A DNA stretch of 6,542 nt from STD2-77 sp964503935. Its GTDB lineage: Bacteria; Patescibacteriota; Minisyncoccia; JAHIHE01; JAGLIN01. Position numbers and translations under genes: made by a program. Positions 1 to 5,266 of this stretch are shown here, one piece after another (position 1 is the first letter of the stretch; the number at the start of each line of letters is the position of its first letter). The notes below the pieces were generated by a model. The model did not search any database and had not been told where the DNA came from. It saw nothing but the letters and a program-made list of their open reading frames with translations. The DNA lies in NCBI GenBank assembly GCA_964503935.1, contig CAZDCJ010000049.1, positions 1 to 6,542 of the forward strand. Direction: 5' to 3'.

Positions 1-929
1 TATCCATTCACCGTGAATTCCACGCACACATAGCAGACCCAGAGCATGAGCAGGAGATATGCCTCCTTCTGCGACAGCGTCCGGTCGGAGCGCATGAAGA
101 TGAGGAGAATGCAGGAAGCGATCACCATGAATATGCCCGTAGTGTAGATGATCGTCACCGGAAAGGAGAAAGGCGTGAGGAACGCGAGGATGCCGATGAC
201 GACGGTCGCATCCGCCAGCACCGCCCCCAGAACATCGCCGACCGCCAAGCAGTCCTCCCTCTTCCGGCAGGCTTTCAATGAGAAGAAGAACTCCGGCATC
301 GTCGTTCCCAGGCTTACGACTAGCATGCCGATCAGGATAGGATTTATACCAAGCGCATATGCCAGCGCCGTCGCCGATTCCACGGTGTAATACGAACCGA
401 CGAGAAGGAAGAGCATCGCGAGTAGCAGAACGAGCGTGCTCCGGAGAGCGTCTTTCCCATCGTGCTCGATCGGCGAGACATCGATGCCTCCACGATAGAT
501 CATGTAATAGAAGATGCCTCCGGCAAGAATGAGGACGGAACCGTCGATACGGGAGTAGCTGCCGTCAAATCCCAGCGCGATAGGCATGAGCAGGAAGAGC
601 GGATATATCCGGATGTCGCTAAGGACCTTGCGTTCGATCTTTATCTCCCGCCCGCTTCCTACGACCAGGAGAGCGAAGATGAGCGTAAGGTCGGCGACGT
701 TGGACCCCAGAAGAGTACCTAGGCCGAAAGCGGGAGTGCCCATGAGGGCGGAATTGATAGAGATGAGCATCTCCGGCAAGATCGAGATGAACGCGACGAC
801 GATAAAGCCGACTACATATTTGGAGAGCCTGAAGCTTTCCGCCAGTTTCGCCGAATAGCGGGTAGCGAGCGTAGCTCCCCACACGACAAAAAGCAGAGAA
901 ACGATGAAGACTGCCAGATCTTGGATCAT
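1..929 (-). CDS. Cation/Ca2+ exchanger, CaCA family (Na+/Ca2+ antiporter-like), 3' end at window edge
   Basis: My hand translation of the minus strand gives 309 uninterrupted residues from the ATG at 929-927. About ten hydrophobic segments (near 2-19, 39-57, 67-90, 104-119, 128-145, 163-182, 192-212, 228-251, 257-280, 287-307) match the 5+5 inverted topology of CaCA exchangers. The two alpha repeats are clear: 41-80 (VVAFISILPE, then GSNVAD) and 201-240 (VVSLGTTMPE, then GDVLGAVLAD), with the ion-site acids E53, E213 and D240 kept. The family moves Ca2+ across the cytoplasmic membrane against Na+ or H+; the ions used here cannot be told. Typical length is near 300 residues, and the last two visible bases read TA on the coding strand, so a stop may lie one base beyond the window. 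An in-frame GTG at 989 would add 20 polar residues; I prefer 929 because helix 1 starts there. No Shine-Dalgarno is evident. Family assignment is firm; substrate is inference. Confidence 0.9.
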   Translation of the reverse strand, partial: MIQDLAVFIVSLLFVVWGATLATRYSAKLAESFRLSKYVVGFIVVAFISILPEMLISINSALMGTPAFGLGTLLGSNVADLTLIFALLVVGSGREIKIERKVLSDIRIYPLFLLMPIALGFDGSYSRIDGSVLILAGGIFYYMIYRGGIDVSPIEHDGKDALRSTLVLLLAMLFLLVGSYYTVESATALAYALGINPILIGMLVVSLGTTMPEFFFSLKACRKREDCLAVGDVLGAVLADATVVIGILAFLTPFSFPVTIIYTTGIFMVIASCILLIFMRSDRTLSQKEAYLLLMLWVCYVCVEFTVNG

Positions 930-1019
930 GATAGGGTCATAGATATTATTGCGTATCTTGCCGCCGAGGTTTCGAAAAATCAGAATCACGGAGACTGCAG
1001 CAAAGCGCGCTTATTTATC

Positions 1020-1048
1020 ATTATACATGATTTTTTGCTTTTTTTAAA
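1020..1048 (-). promoter_or_regulatory. Promoter of the CaCA exchanger gene
   Basis: On the minus strand a perfect -10 TATAAT (1025-1020) is preceded, after 17 bp, by TTTAAA (1048-1043), which matches four of six bases of the -35 consensus. Transcription would start near 1013. That gives an untranslated leader of about 84 nt to the ATG at 929, or about 24 nt if the GTG at 989 were the true start. The terminator of the DHH-fold gene lies directly upstream, so the exchanger is probably its own transcription unit. Confidence 0.6.
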
Positions 1049-1055
1049 GCAAAAA
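1032..1055. repeat. AT-rich perfect palindrome overlapping the exchanger promoter
   Basis: Plus-strand arms TTTTTGCTTT (1032-1041) and AAAGCAAAAA (1046-1055) are perfectly complementary around a 4-base TTTT loop. The palindrome covers the proposed -35 and most of the promoter spacer. It could be an operator, or a second weak termination hairpin for transcripts arriving from the DHH-fold gene. Neither role can be decided from sequence. Confidence 0.5.
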
Positions 1056-1071
1056 TGCCAAGACTGCGGAC

Positions 1072-1105
1072 AAAAAACGGAGCCTTCCGAAAAAAGCCCC
1101 GCTCC
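1072..1105 (-). terminator. Rho-independent terminator of the DHH-fold gene
   Basis: Reading the minus strand just after the stop codon at 1121, GGAGC (1105-1101) pairs with GCTCC (1083-1079). A smaller nested hairpin CGGA-aggc-TCCG can form within it. A G and then TTTTTT (1077-1072) follow on the transcript strand. The outer stem is only 5 bp with a long loop, but position and T-run fit a terminator 16 nt past the stop. Confidence 0.6.
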
Positions 1106-1120
1106 ATATGAAAATCGTAT

Positions 1121-2257
1121 CTATTGTTTCTGATCGTCAAACCACACTTTGATCTTGCGCAAGACTTCCTTCTCCGCGGATAGGATATCGGACTCCTCGG
1201 GCGCAAAGAGAATCTGCCCGTCTTCCAGGTTTCCAGCCAGAAGCTTCATGAGACCGCTCACATCCCGGCGGTCGGAAAAATTCACAATGCCTCTCAAGGT
1301 TCCATCGGAGACATACAGCAAAAAGAAGAGGTCGAATTCCGGAGAACTCTGTGACAGCTCTTTGACAGCCGCCGTGATGTTCGCGCCAGAGTTCGCTTTG
1401 ATGAAGCCGTCGTCCTCGATGAGCGACCAGGCCAGCTTGTACTGGCTGTTATATTTGAGGCCCGCCATCGCCTTGCCCATAAGCTTGAGCATGGAGACGG
1501 ACTTGGTCTTGTAGAGATAACGGATGATGTCCTGCTTGTTCGCTCCTTTACCGATGAGCGAAGCCGCAGCCATGAACGCCTTGGGCGTAGTGTTCTTGTT
1601 CTGGAAGCTTTCTGTCGCCGCAATCACGCCCGTAAGGAGGTCGGTAGCGATCTTCTCGTCAATCAGCTTCTCGTCGATCTCGGAGAGGAGGTTGAAGATG
1701 ATCTCCGCCTTGGAGCTGGCCGCCACGTCCACCAGATTTACTTTGCCGAAATATTCATTAGAAGGATTGTTGTCGATGTTGATTACCGGCACATCATAGA
1801 AGAGCTCCGAGTTCTCGTCGTACACGCTCCCCAGCTCCTCGAGCTCGCTTACCCCAAGGACTATGATGAGGTCATAATTGAAGTGGGCCGATTCCAGAGA
1901 GATGCGGTCCTTGTCGATCTCGCCGTTCTTGGCGGTGATGTAAATCTTAAGCTTGCTATCCTCGACTTCATAGCGGAGCTGTTGAAGATTGCGTTTGTCA
2001 ATATCCAGCGAAAATATATAATCCCGCGAGCCTTCCAGCTTGTGGGACAAGAGATCTATTTCCGGCATGAAGGAATATTTTTCCGCCACCGCGTCCGGAC
2101 CCACGATGTTCGCTTTCTTACCAAGCTTCTTGAGCGCGCCGTAGAGAGCCAGGGCGCTCCCCAGTACGTCGCCTTCGGGATTTTTTCCGACGCACACCAA
2201 AATCGCCTCGTTCTTTCCGATCTGATCCTTTATCTGTTCCTGCGAATTCAATCCCAT
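1121..2257 (-). CDS. Degenerate DHH/NrnA-fold protein (probable pseudo-phosphoesterase)
   Basis: The 378-residue product aligns by eye with the DHH phosphoesterases (bacterial NrnA/RecJ superfamily), which cleave oligoribonucleotides, pAp or cyclic-dinucleotide products with Mn2+. Fold landmarks are present: a motif-I-like loop NPEGDVLGS (26-34), IDNNPSNEYFG (161-171), the VAASSKAEII helix (178-187) and GVIAATESF (210-218). The metal ligands are mostly gone. The His of HxxPDGD is G24, its first Asp is E28 (D30 is kept), the motif II Asp is G135, the DHH signature is D162-N163-N164, and the motif IV Asp is A214. The C-terminal half (about 300-378) resembles a DHHA1 region but lacks the GGGH substrate loop. 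The frame is intact, so this is a conserved-looking protein rather than a decayed gene. Catalysis is unlikely; nucleotide binding or a scaffold role is possible. The ATG at 2257 lies about 25 nt from the predicted transcription start and has no Shine-Dalgarno. Confidence 0.8.
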   Translation of the reverse strand: MGLNSQEQIKDQIGKNEAILVCVGKNPEGDVLGSALALYGALKKLGKKANIVGPDAVAEKYSFMPEIDLLSHKLEGSRDYIFSLDIDKRNLQQLRYEVEDSKLKIYITAKNGEIDKDRISLESAHFNYDLIIVLGVSELEELGSVYDENSELFYDVPVINIDNNPSNEYFGKVNLVDVAASSKAEIIFNLLSEIDEKLIDEKIATDLLTGVIAATESFQNKNTTPKAFMAAASLIGKGANKQDIIRYLYKTKSVSMLKLMGKAMAGLKYNSQYKLAWSLIEDDGFIKANSGANITAAVKELSQSSPEFDLFFLLYVSDGTLRGIVNFSDRRDVSGLMKLLAGNLEDGQILFAPEESDILSAEKEVLRKIKVWFDDQKQ

Positions 2258-2288
2258 ATATTTGGAAATAAAAGATGTTTAACGGTCA

Positions 2289-2316
2289 ATTTTAGCATAT
2301 TTGAGGGAAAAGTCAA
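2289..2316 (-). promoter_or_regulatory. Promoter of the DHH-fold gene
   Basis: Minus strand: -35 TTGACT (2316-2311), 16-bp spacer, then an extended -10 TGC-TAAAAT (2297-2289). Transcription would start near 2282, leaving a leader of about 25 nt before the ATG at 2257. The -35 differs from consensus at one base and the TGn extension is present, so this should be a fairly strong housekeeping promoter. Confidence 0.7.
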
Positions 2317-2709
2317 GAGAAGCGGTATGCCCTGCCTGAAACCGCACCAGGCTTAACTTTCCGGCGGAGATTGCCTCCATCACGCAGGTTTTTATGGCTT
2401 ATCTAAGTCAATATTCTCCATCCGAAACACCCGATTGGCTCTTCCGAAGCCGCCTCGGCCTCGGAACAAGACCTTCTGTCCTACTTTCCGTCTCGCCTCT
2501 TTTCCCTGAGTTTTCCCCACCTTCTATCCCCCTCCGACTCTCCGGTTTTCTTCTTGCGACCCGTTCGGGCCGAAAGACATGCGGAAAGAAAAAGACGGCG
2601 GCACGCGCCGGTTGCTTTCACAAAAGAAAAAAGCTAAACTGGAATTGACCGCGCCGGCTTTGCGAGACCTCCGAAGAGGCGTATGGATTAAATCTTAAGA
2701 ACCGAACCT
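2317..2709. other. Intergenic region without a convincing gene; pyrimidine-rich stretch and possible hairpin
   Basis: This is the gap between the divergently transcribed DHH-fold and CYTH genes. From 2472 to 2555 the plus strand has only about 13 purines in 84 bases. Just downstream it turns purine-rich. TTTTCTT (2546-2552) can pair with AAGAAAA (2586-2592), flanked by CCG (2542-2544) and CGG (2596-2598), enclosing the small inverted repeat CCCGTTCGGG. An 84-codon plus-strand frame (2394-2648) crosses the region, but its composition follows the pyrimidine skew and resembles no protein I know. I did not recognise SRP RNA, RNase P RNA, tmRNA or tRNA signatures on either strand. Confidence 0.5.
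2612..2640 (+). promoter_or_regulatory. Possible promoter of the CYTH gene (weak)
   Basis: TTGCTT (2612-2617) and TAAACT (2635-2640) are separated by exactly 17 bp, with three and four of six consensus matches. Transcription would start near 2647 and give a leader of about 63 nt. No better candidate was found between 2641 and 2709, where TTGACC (2645-2650) lacks a -10 at the right distance. Confidence 0.3.
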
Positions 2710-3243
2710 ATGCTCGAGCTCGAGAAGACCTATCTGGCGAAATATCTGCCGGAGGACCTCGCAAAGTACGAAGCCACGGAAATCAACGACACTTACATCC
2801 CTTACGCTCCGCGCAAGAATCCGCATCCTAAGATGCGGATCCGAAGAAAAGGCGACCGGTACGAAATCACCAAAAAGACACAGATGGATGTTTCCGACGC
2901 TTCGGCTCAGGAAGAACAGACCATGACTTTGAGCGCGGAGGAATACGCCGCGCTCGCTCCGGTAGAGGGGAGAAAAATCCATAAGATCCGCTATGAATAT
3001 CCATGCGGCGACCTGGTCGCCGAAATCGATATCTTCCAGGGCGGACTTTCGGGCCTCGTAGTCGTGGACGTCGAGTTCGACAGCCTCGAAGAAAAAGAGC
3101 TATTCTCGATGCCAGAGTTCTGCCTCGTAGAAGTGACCCAGGAAGAATTCATTGCGGGCGGAATGCTGTGCGGCAAGAGATATGAGGACATCGAGAACGA
3201 CCTGAAGCGTTTCGGATATGAGAAATTATCCCTGGAAGCCTGA
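2710..3243 (+). CDS. CYTH domain protein (triphosphate tunnel metalloenzyme family)
   Basis: The 177 residues match one CYTH domain, the usual family length. CYTH proteins form a beta-barrel tunnel that binds a triphosphate group with basic residues and divalent metal with acidic ones; members include thiamine triphosphatase, tripolyphosphatase and class IV adenylate cyclase. Visible motifs in order: N-terminal ELEKT (3-7), MRIRRKGDRYEITKK (42-56), KIRYEY (92-97), AEIDIFQ (104-110), VDVEFDS (119-125) and a C-terminal YEDIENDL helix (158-165). Most charged tunnel residues are present. One deviation is at the start: the usual ExExK reads ExE-K-T, with the lysine one position early. ATG 2710 is the first possible start, since an in-frame TAA lies at 2689. 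No good ribosome-binding site precedes it. The substrate cannot be inferred; hydrolase activity on an inorganic or nucleoside triphosphate is the default guess. A terminator follows 11 nt after the stop, so it appears monocistronic. Confidence 0.85.
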   Translation: MLELEKTYLAKYLPEDLAKYEATEINDTYIPYAPRKNPHPKMRIRRKGDRYEITKKTQMDVSDASAQEEQTMTLSAEEYAALAPVEGRKIHKIRYEYPCGDLVAEIDIFQGGLSGLVVVDVEFDSLEEKELFSMPEFCLVEVTQEEFIAGGMLCGKRYEDIENDLKRFGYEKLSLEA

Positions 3244-3254
3244 GATATATACCC

Positions 3255-3287
3255 AAAAGACAAAGGACGCGCTCTGGCGTGTCTTTT
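3255..3287 (+). terminator. Terminator of the CYTH gene
   Basis: AAAAGAC (3255-3261) pairs with GTCTTTT (3281-3287), and ACGC (3267-3270) pairs with GCGT (3277-3280) around the loop gctctg. A 5-nt bulge (aaagg) sits on the 5' side. The T-run is partly inside the stem, as in the terminator after pilB. The hairpin begins 11 nt past the CYTH stop. Confidence 0.65.
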
Positions 3288-3306
3288 GATTTATCGATTC
3301 CGACTT

Positions 3307-3333
3307 TGCCGCCGCGAGGAACCGGAAGCGGCA
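3307..3333 (+). repeat. Short inverted repeat upstream of the pilB promoter
   Basis: TGCCGC (3307-3312) and GCGGCA (3328-3333) are perfect complements 15 bases apart, ending about 20 bp before the pilB -35. No T-run follows. It could be a regulator site or chance; nothing in the sequence decides. Confidence 0.3.
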
Positions 3334-3353
3334 TGGACCACAAGTGATTTCTG

Positions 3354-3382
3354 TTGTCATTTTTCCTCTTTTCAACTAATAT
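3354..3382 (+). promoter_or_regulatory. Promoter of pilB
   Basis: TTGTCA (3354-3359, one mismatch to the -35 consensus), a 17-bp spacer and TAATAT (3377-3382) make a strong sigma70-type promoter. The predicted start is near 3389, about 25 nt before the ATG at 3414. The leader is AT-rich and has no Shine-Dalgarno sequence. Confidence 0.7.
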
Positions 3383-3413
3383 AAAGATAAGCATAAACTC
3401 TTAAATCCACCAT

Positions 3414-5150
3414 ATGCAAGTCGTAAACGCGCAAGATAAGGAACAGGAGGAGAGAAATCTTGTCCGTGACAAGGTTCAGGAAGATACCCTGCAGCAGCTC
3501 TACCAGAAGAGCGAGGCAGAGAAAGCCATGCGTGTCGCCGCCGACCACAAGCTTCCTTATGTCGATCTCAATGTCATTCCGATGGACCCCGAGACCGTCC
3601 ATTCCATCCCGGAAGAGAAAGCGATGAAAGCGGGCGCGGCCGTCATCTACCGCGTGGGAAAGAAATATCAGATCGCTGTCATGGATCCGGACAATCCCGA
3701 TACCGTGAAGCTGCTGGATGACCTCAAGACGAAGGAGGGCATCGCTTACAATCTGGTAGTCGTTTCCGAAGCCGGTCTCCGGAAAGCCTGGGAAAAATAC
3801 CGCTTCAAGACTGTCGTAGATAATTTCGAAGAGAAGGGCGTCTCTCTCAAGAGCGAAGATCTTACGGATTTCGAGAAAGGTATCACCGGCCTTATCGACC
3901 TCAAGAAGCGCATCGCCGAGATCAATACCACGGAAATCTTCAACATCATCCTCGCCGGAGCGGTCAAGACGCGGGCCAGCGACGTCCACATCGAGCCGGA
4001 TAAAGAGACGATCCGCCTCCGCTACCGTATCGACGGCGTGCTCCAGGATATCGTGAAATTTCCCAAGAACGTGCACAAGACTATCATCTCGCGTATCAAG
4101 ATGCTCGCTAAGATGAAGCTCAACATCAACGATATCCCGCAGGACGGAAGTTTCAATGTGACCCTCGAGAATAACGCGCTCAATATCCGTGTTTCCATAT
4201 TGCCGACCAATTACGGCGAAAGCGTGGTAATGCGTGTCCTTTCGGAGAATGCCGAAGGGCTGGATATCGACCAGATCGGACTCAACCCCTACTATCTGGC
4301 AGGAATCCAGGAAGAGATCATGAAACCGAACGGGATGATCCTTACCACCGGACCTACCGGATCCGGTAAGACCACCACCCTCTATTCCTTCGTGCGCCAA
4401 GTCAACGATCCGGGCATCAAGATCATTACCTTGGAAAACCCGGTGGAATACCGCATCGCGGGCGTGACCCAGTCACCGGTGGAACAGAACACCGACTTCA
4501 CTTTCGCCAACGGTCTCCGCGCGGTAGTACGGCAGGACCCGGACGTCATCATGGTCGGTGAGATCCGTGACGGCGATACAGCCGCAATCGCTATCCAGGC
4601 AGCGCTTACCGGACACTTGGTGCTTTCTACCCTGCACACCAATAACGCCGCCGGTGCCATTCCTCGCCTTCTTCATCTCGGCGTAAATCCGGCGCTCATC
4701 GCTCCGGCCATCAACGCGGTGATCGCCCAGCGGCTCGTCCGCCGGCTCTGCCCGTACTGCAAGGAAGAATACGTCCCGGCCGATGATACCCTGGATCACA
4801 TCCGCAAGGTCGTCGCCAACATACCGAAGAATAGGATGATGACATATCCGGATAAGGTGGACAAGCTCTACCGCAGTCATGGCTGCTCGAAATGCAACTT
4901 CATAGGCTACACCGGCCGGCAGGCTATCTACGAGATATTCACCATGACTCCCAATATCGAGAAGATCATCCTTGCCAATGTCTCGACCGGCGACATGCTG
5001 AGTGCCGCGCGCTCTGACGGCATGATCTCGATGAGCGAAGATGGTATCCTCAAGGCGGTCGACGGACTCACCTCTCTCGACGAAGTCCGCAGAGTCGCCG
5101 GCATCCCGGGCGAGAGCTTCACCAACGGAGGCGTTGCAAGAGACATATAG
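3414..5150 (+). CDS. pilB: PilB/GspE-type assembly ATPase (type IV pilus extension motor)
   Basis: The 578 residues cover a complete type II secretion/type IV pilus ATPase. The N-terminal part (about 25-130; LPYVDLNVIPMDPE, SIPEEKAMKAG) looks like a single divergent GspE/MshE N-domain. The N2 region carries RASDVHIEP (187-195) and RLRYRIDG (201-208). The motor has Walker A GPTGSGKT (313-320), the Asp box ITLENPVEY (338-346), Walker B VIMVGEIRD (378-386, catalytic E383) and the His box HLVLSTLHTN (401-410). A zinc site is formed by C446/C449 and C491/C494. Tetracysteine and C-terminal sequence point to PilB/GspE rather than the retraction ATPase PilT, which lacks the zinc site. The hexamer would act at the inner face of the membrane, driving pilin assembly through PilC. 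One oddity: the Asp box reads ENPVE where EDPVE is usual. No pilC, pilT or pilin gene is adjacent. Its own promoter and terminator make it a single-gene unit. Confidence 0.93.
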   Translation: MQVVNAQDKEQEERNLVRDKVQEDTLQQLYQKSEAEKAMRVAADHKLPYVDLNVIPMDPETVHSIPEEKAMKAGAAVIYRVGKKYQIAVMDPDNPDTVKLLDDLKTKEGIAYNLVVVSEAGLRKAWEKYRFKTVVDNFEEKGVSLKSEDLTDFEKGITGLIDLKKRIAEINTTEIFNIILAGAVKTRASDVHIEPDKETIRLRYRIDGVLQDIVKFPKNVHKTIISRIKMLAKMKLNINDIPQDGSFNVTLENNALNIRVSILPTNYGESVVMRVLSENAEGLDIDQIGLNPYYLAGIQEEIMKPNGMILTTGPTGSGKTTTLYSFVRQVNDPGIKIITLENPVEYRIAGVTQSPVEQNTDFTFANGLRAVVRQDPDVIMVGEIRDGDTAAIAIQAALTGHLVLSTLHTNNAAGAIPRLLHLGVNPALIAPAINAVIAQRLVRRLCPYCKEEYVPADDTLDHIRKVVANIPKNRMMTYPDKVDKLYRSHGCSKCNFIGYTGRQAIYEIFTMTPNIEKIILANVSTGDMLSAARSDGMISMSEDGILKAVDGLTSLDEVRRVAGIPGESFTNGGVARDI

Positions 5151-5163
5151 ATAGACTCGGATC

Positions 5164-5192
5164 AAAACAGACGTCGTGAGACGTCTGTTTTT
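5164..5192. terminator. Strong, probably bidirectional terminator between pilB and the TPR gene
   Basis: AAAACAGACGTC (5164-5175) and GACGTCTGTTTT (5180-5191) are perfect 12-bp complements around a GTGA loop, with one more T at 5192. It lies 13 nt after the pilB stop. Because the stem starts with AAAA, the minus strand reads a matching T-run, so it can also stop transcripts from the convergent TPR gene, which ends 75 bp away. Confidence 0.85.
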
Positions 5193-5208
5193 ATGTCCTG
5201 GATCCTCC

Positions 5209-5232
5209 TGTCCGGAGACTCTCAGCCGGACA
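5209..5232. other. Second hairpin between the convergent genes
   Basis: TGTCCGG (5209-5215) and CCGGACA (5226-5232) are perfect 7-bp complements around a 10-base loop. No T-run follows on either strand, so it is not a typical intrinsic terminator. It would lie in the 3' untranslated part of the TPR transcript, where it could protect the end or slow polymerase before the 5164-5192 terminator. Confidence 0.45.
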
Positions 5233-5266
5233 AGTTTCCGTATCTTTCTTCCAACTCGTGGGGGTT

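Noticed and set aside
148..858. Several plus-strand frames of 80-90 codons and one minus-strand frame in 619-882
   Set aside because: All are overlapped by the exchanger frame, which spans the interval without a stop and shows both alpha repeats.
921..1133. 70-codon plus-strand frame between the exchanger and DHH-fold genes
   Set aside because: It covers the promoter, palindrome and terminator of the minus-strand genes and has low-complexity translation.
1883..2356. 157-codon plus-strand frame antisense to the DHH-fold gene
   Set aside because: It is opposite a sense frame with clear family landmarks and runs through that gene's promoter.
2394..2648. 84-codon plus-strand frame in the intergenic gap
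   Set aside because: The translation is rich in Ser, Pro and Leu because the DNA is pyrimidine-rich. No start signal or family resemblance was found. Not excluded outright, but not supportable.
2317..2709. Standard housekeeping RNA (SRP RNA, RNase P RNA, tmRNA, tRNA) in the gap
   Set aside because: I looked for the SRP apical motif, the RNase P GAGGAAAGUCC core, a tRNA-like T-arm and CCA end on both strands and found none.
3372..4400. 342-codon open frame on the minus strand, antisense to pilB
   Set aside because: It lies wholly opposite strongly motif-supported PilB coding sequence, starts inside it and its translation shows no recognisable domain. It is a by-product of GC-rich codon use.
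4473..5165. 230-codon open frame on the minus strand, antisense to the 3' part of pilB
   Set aside because: Same reason: it mirrors PilB codons, has no domain signature, and its start would fall inside the terminator region.
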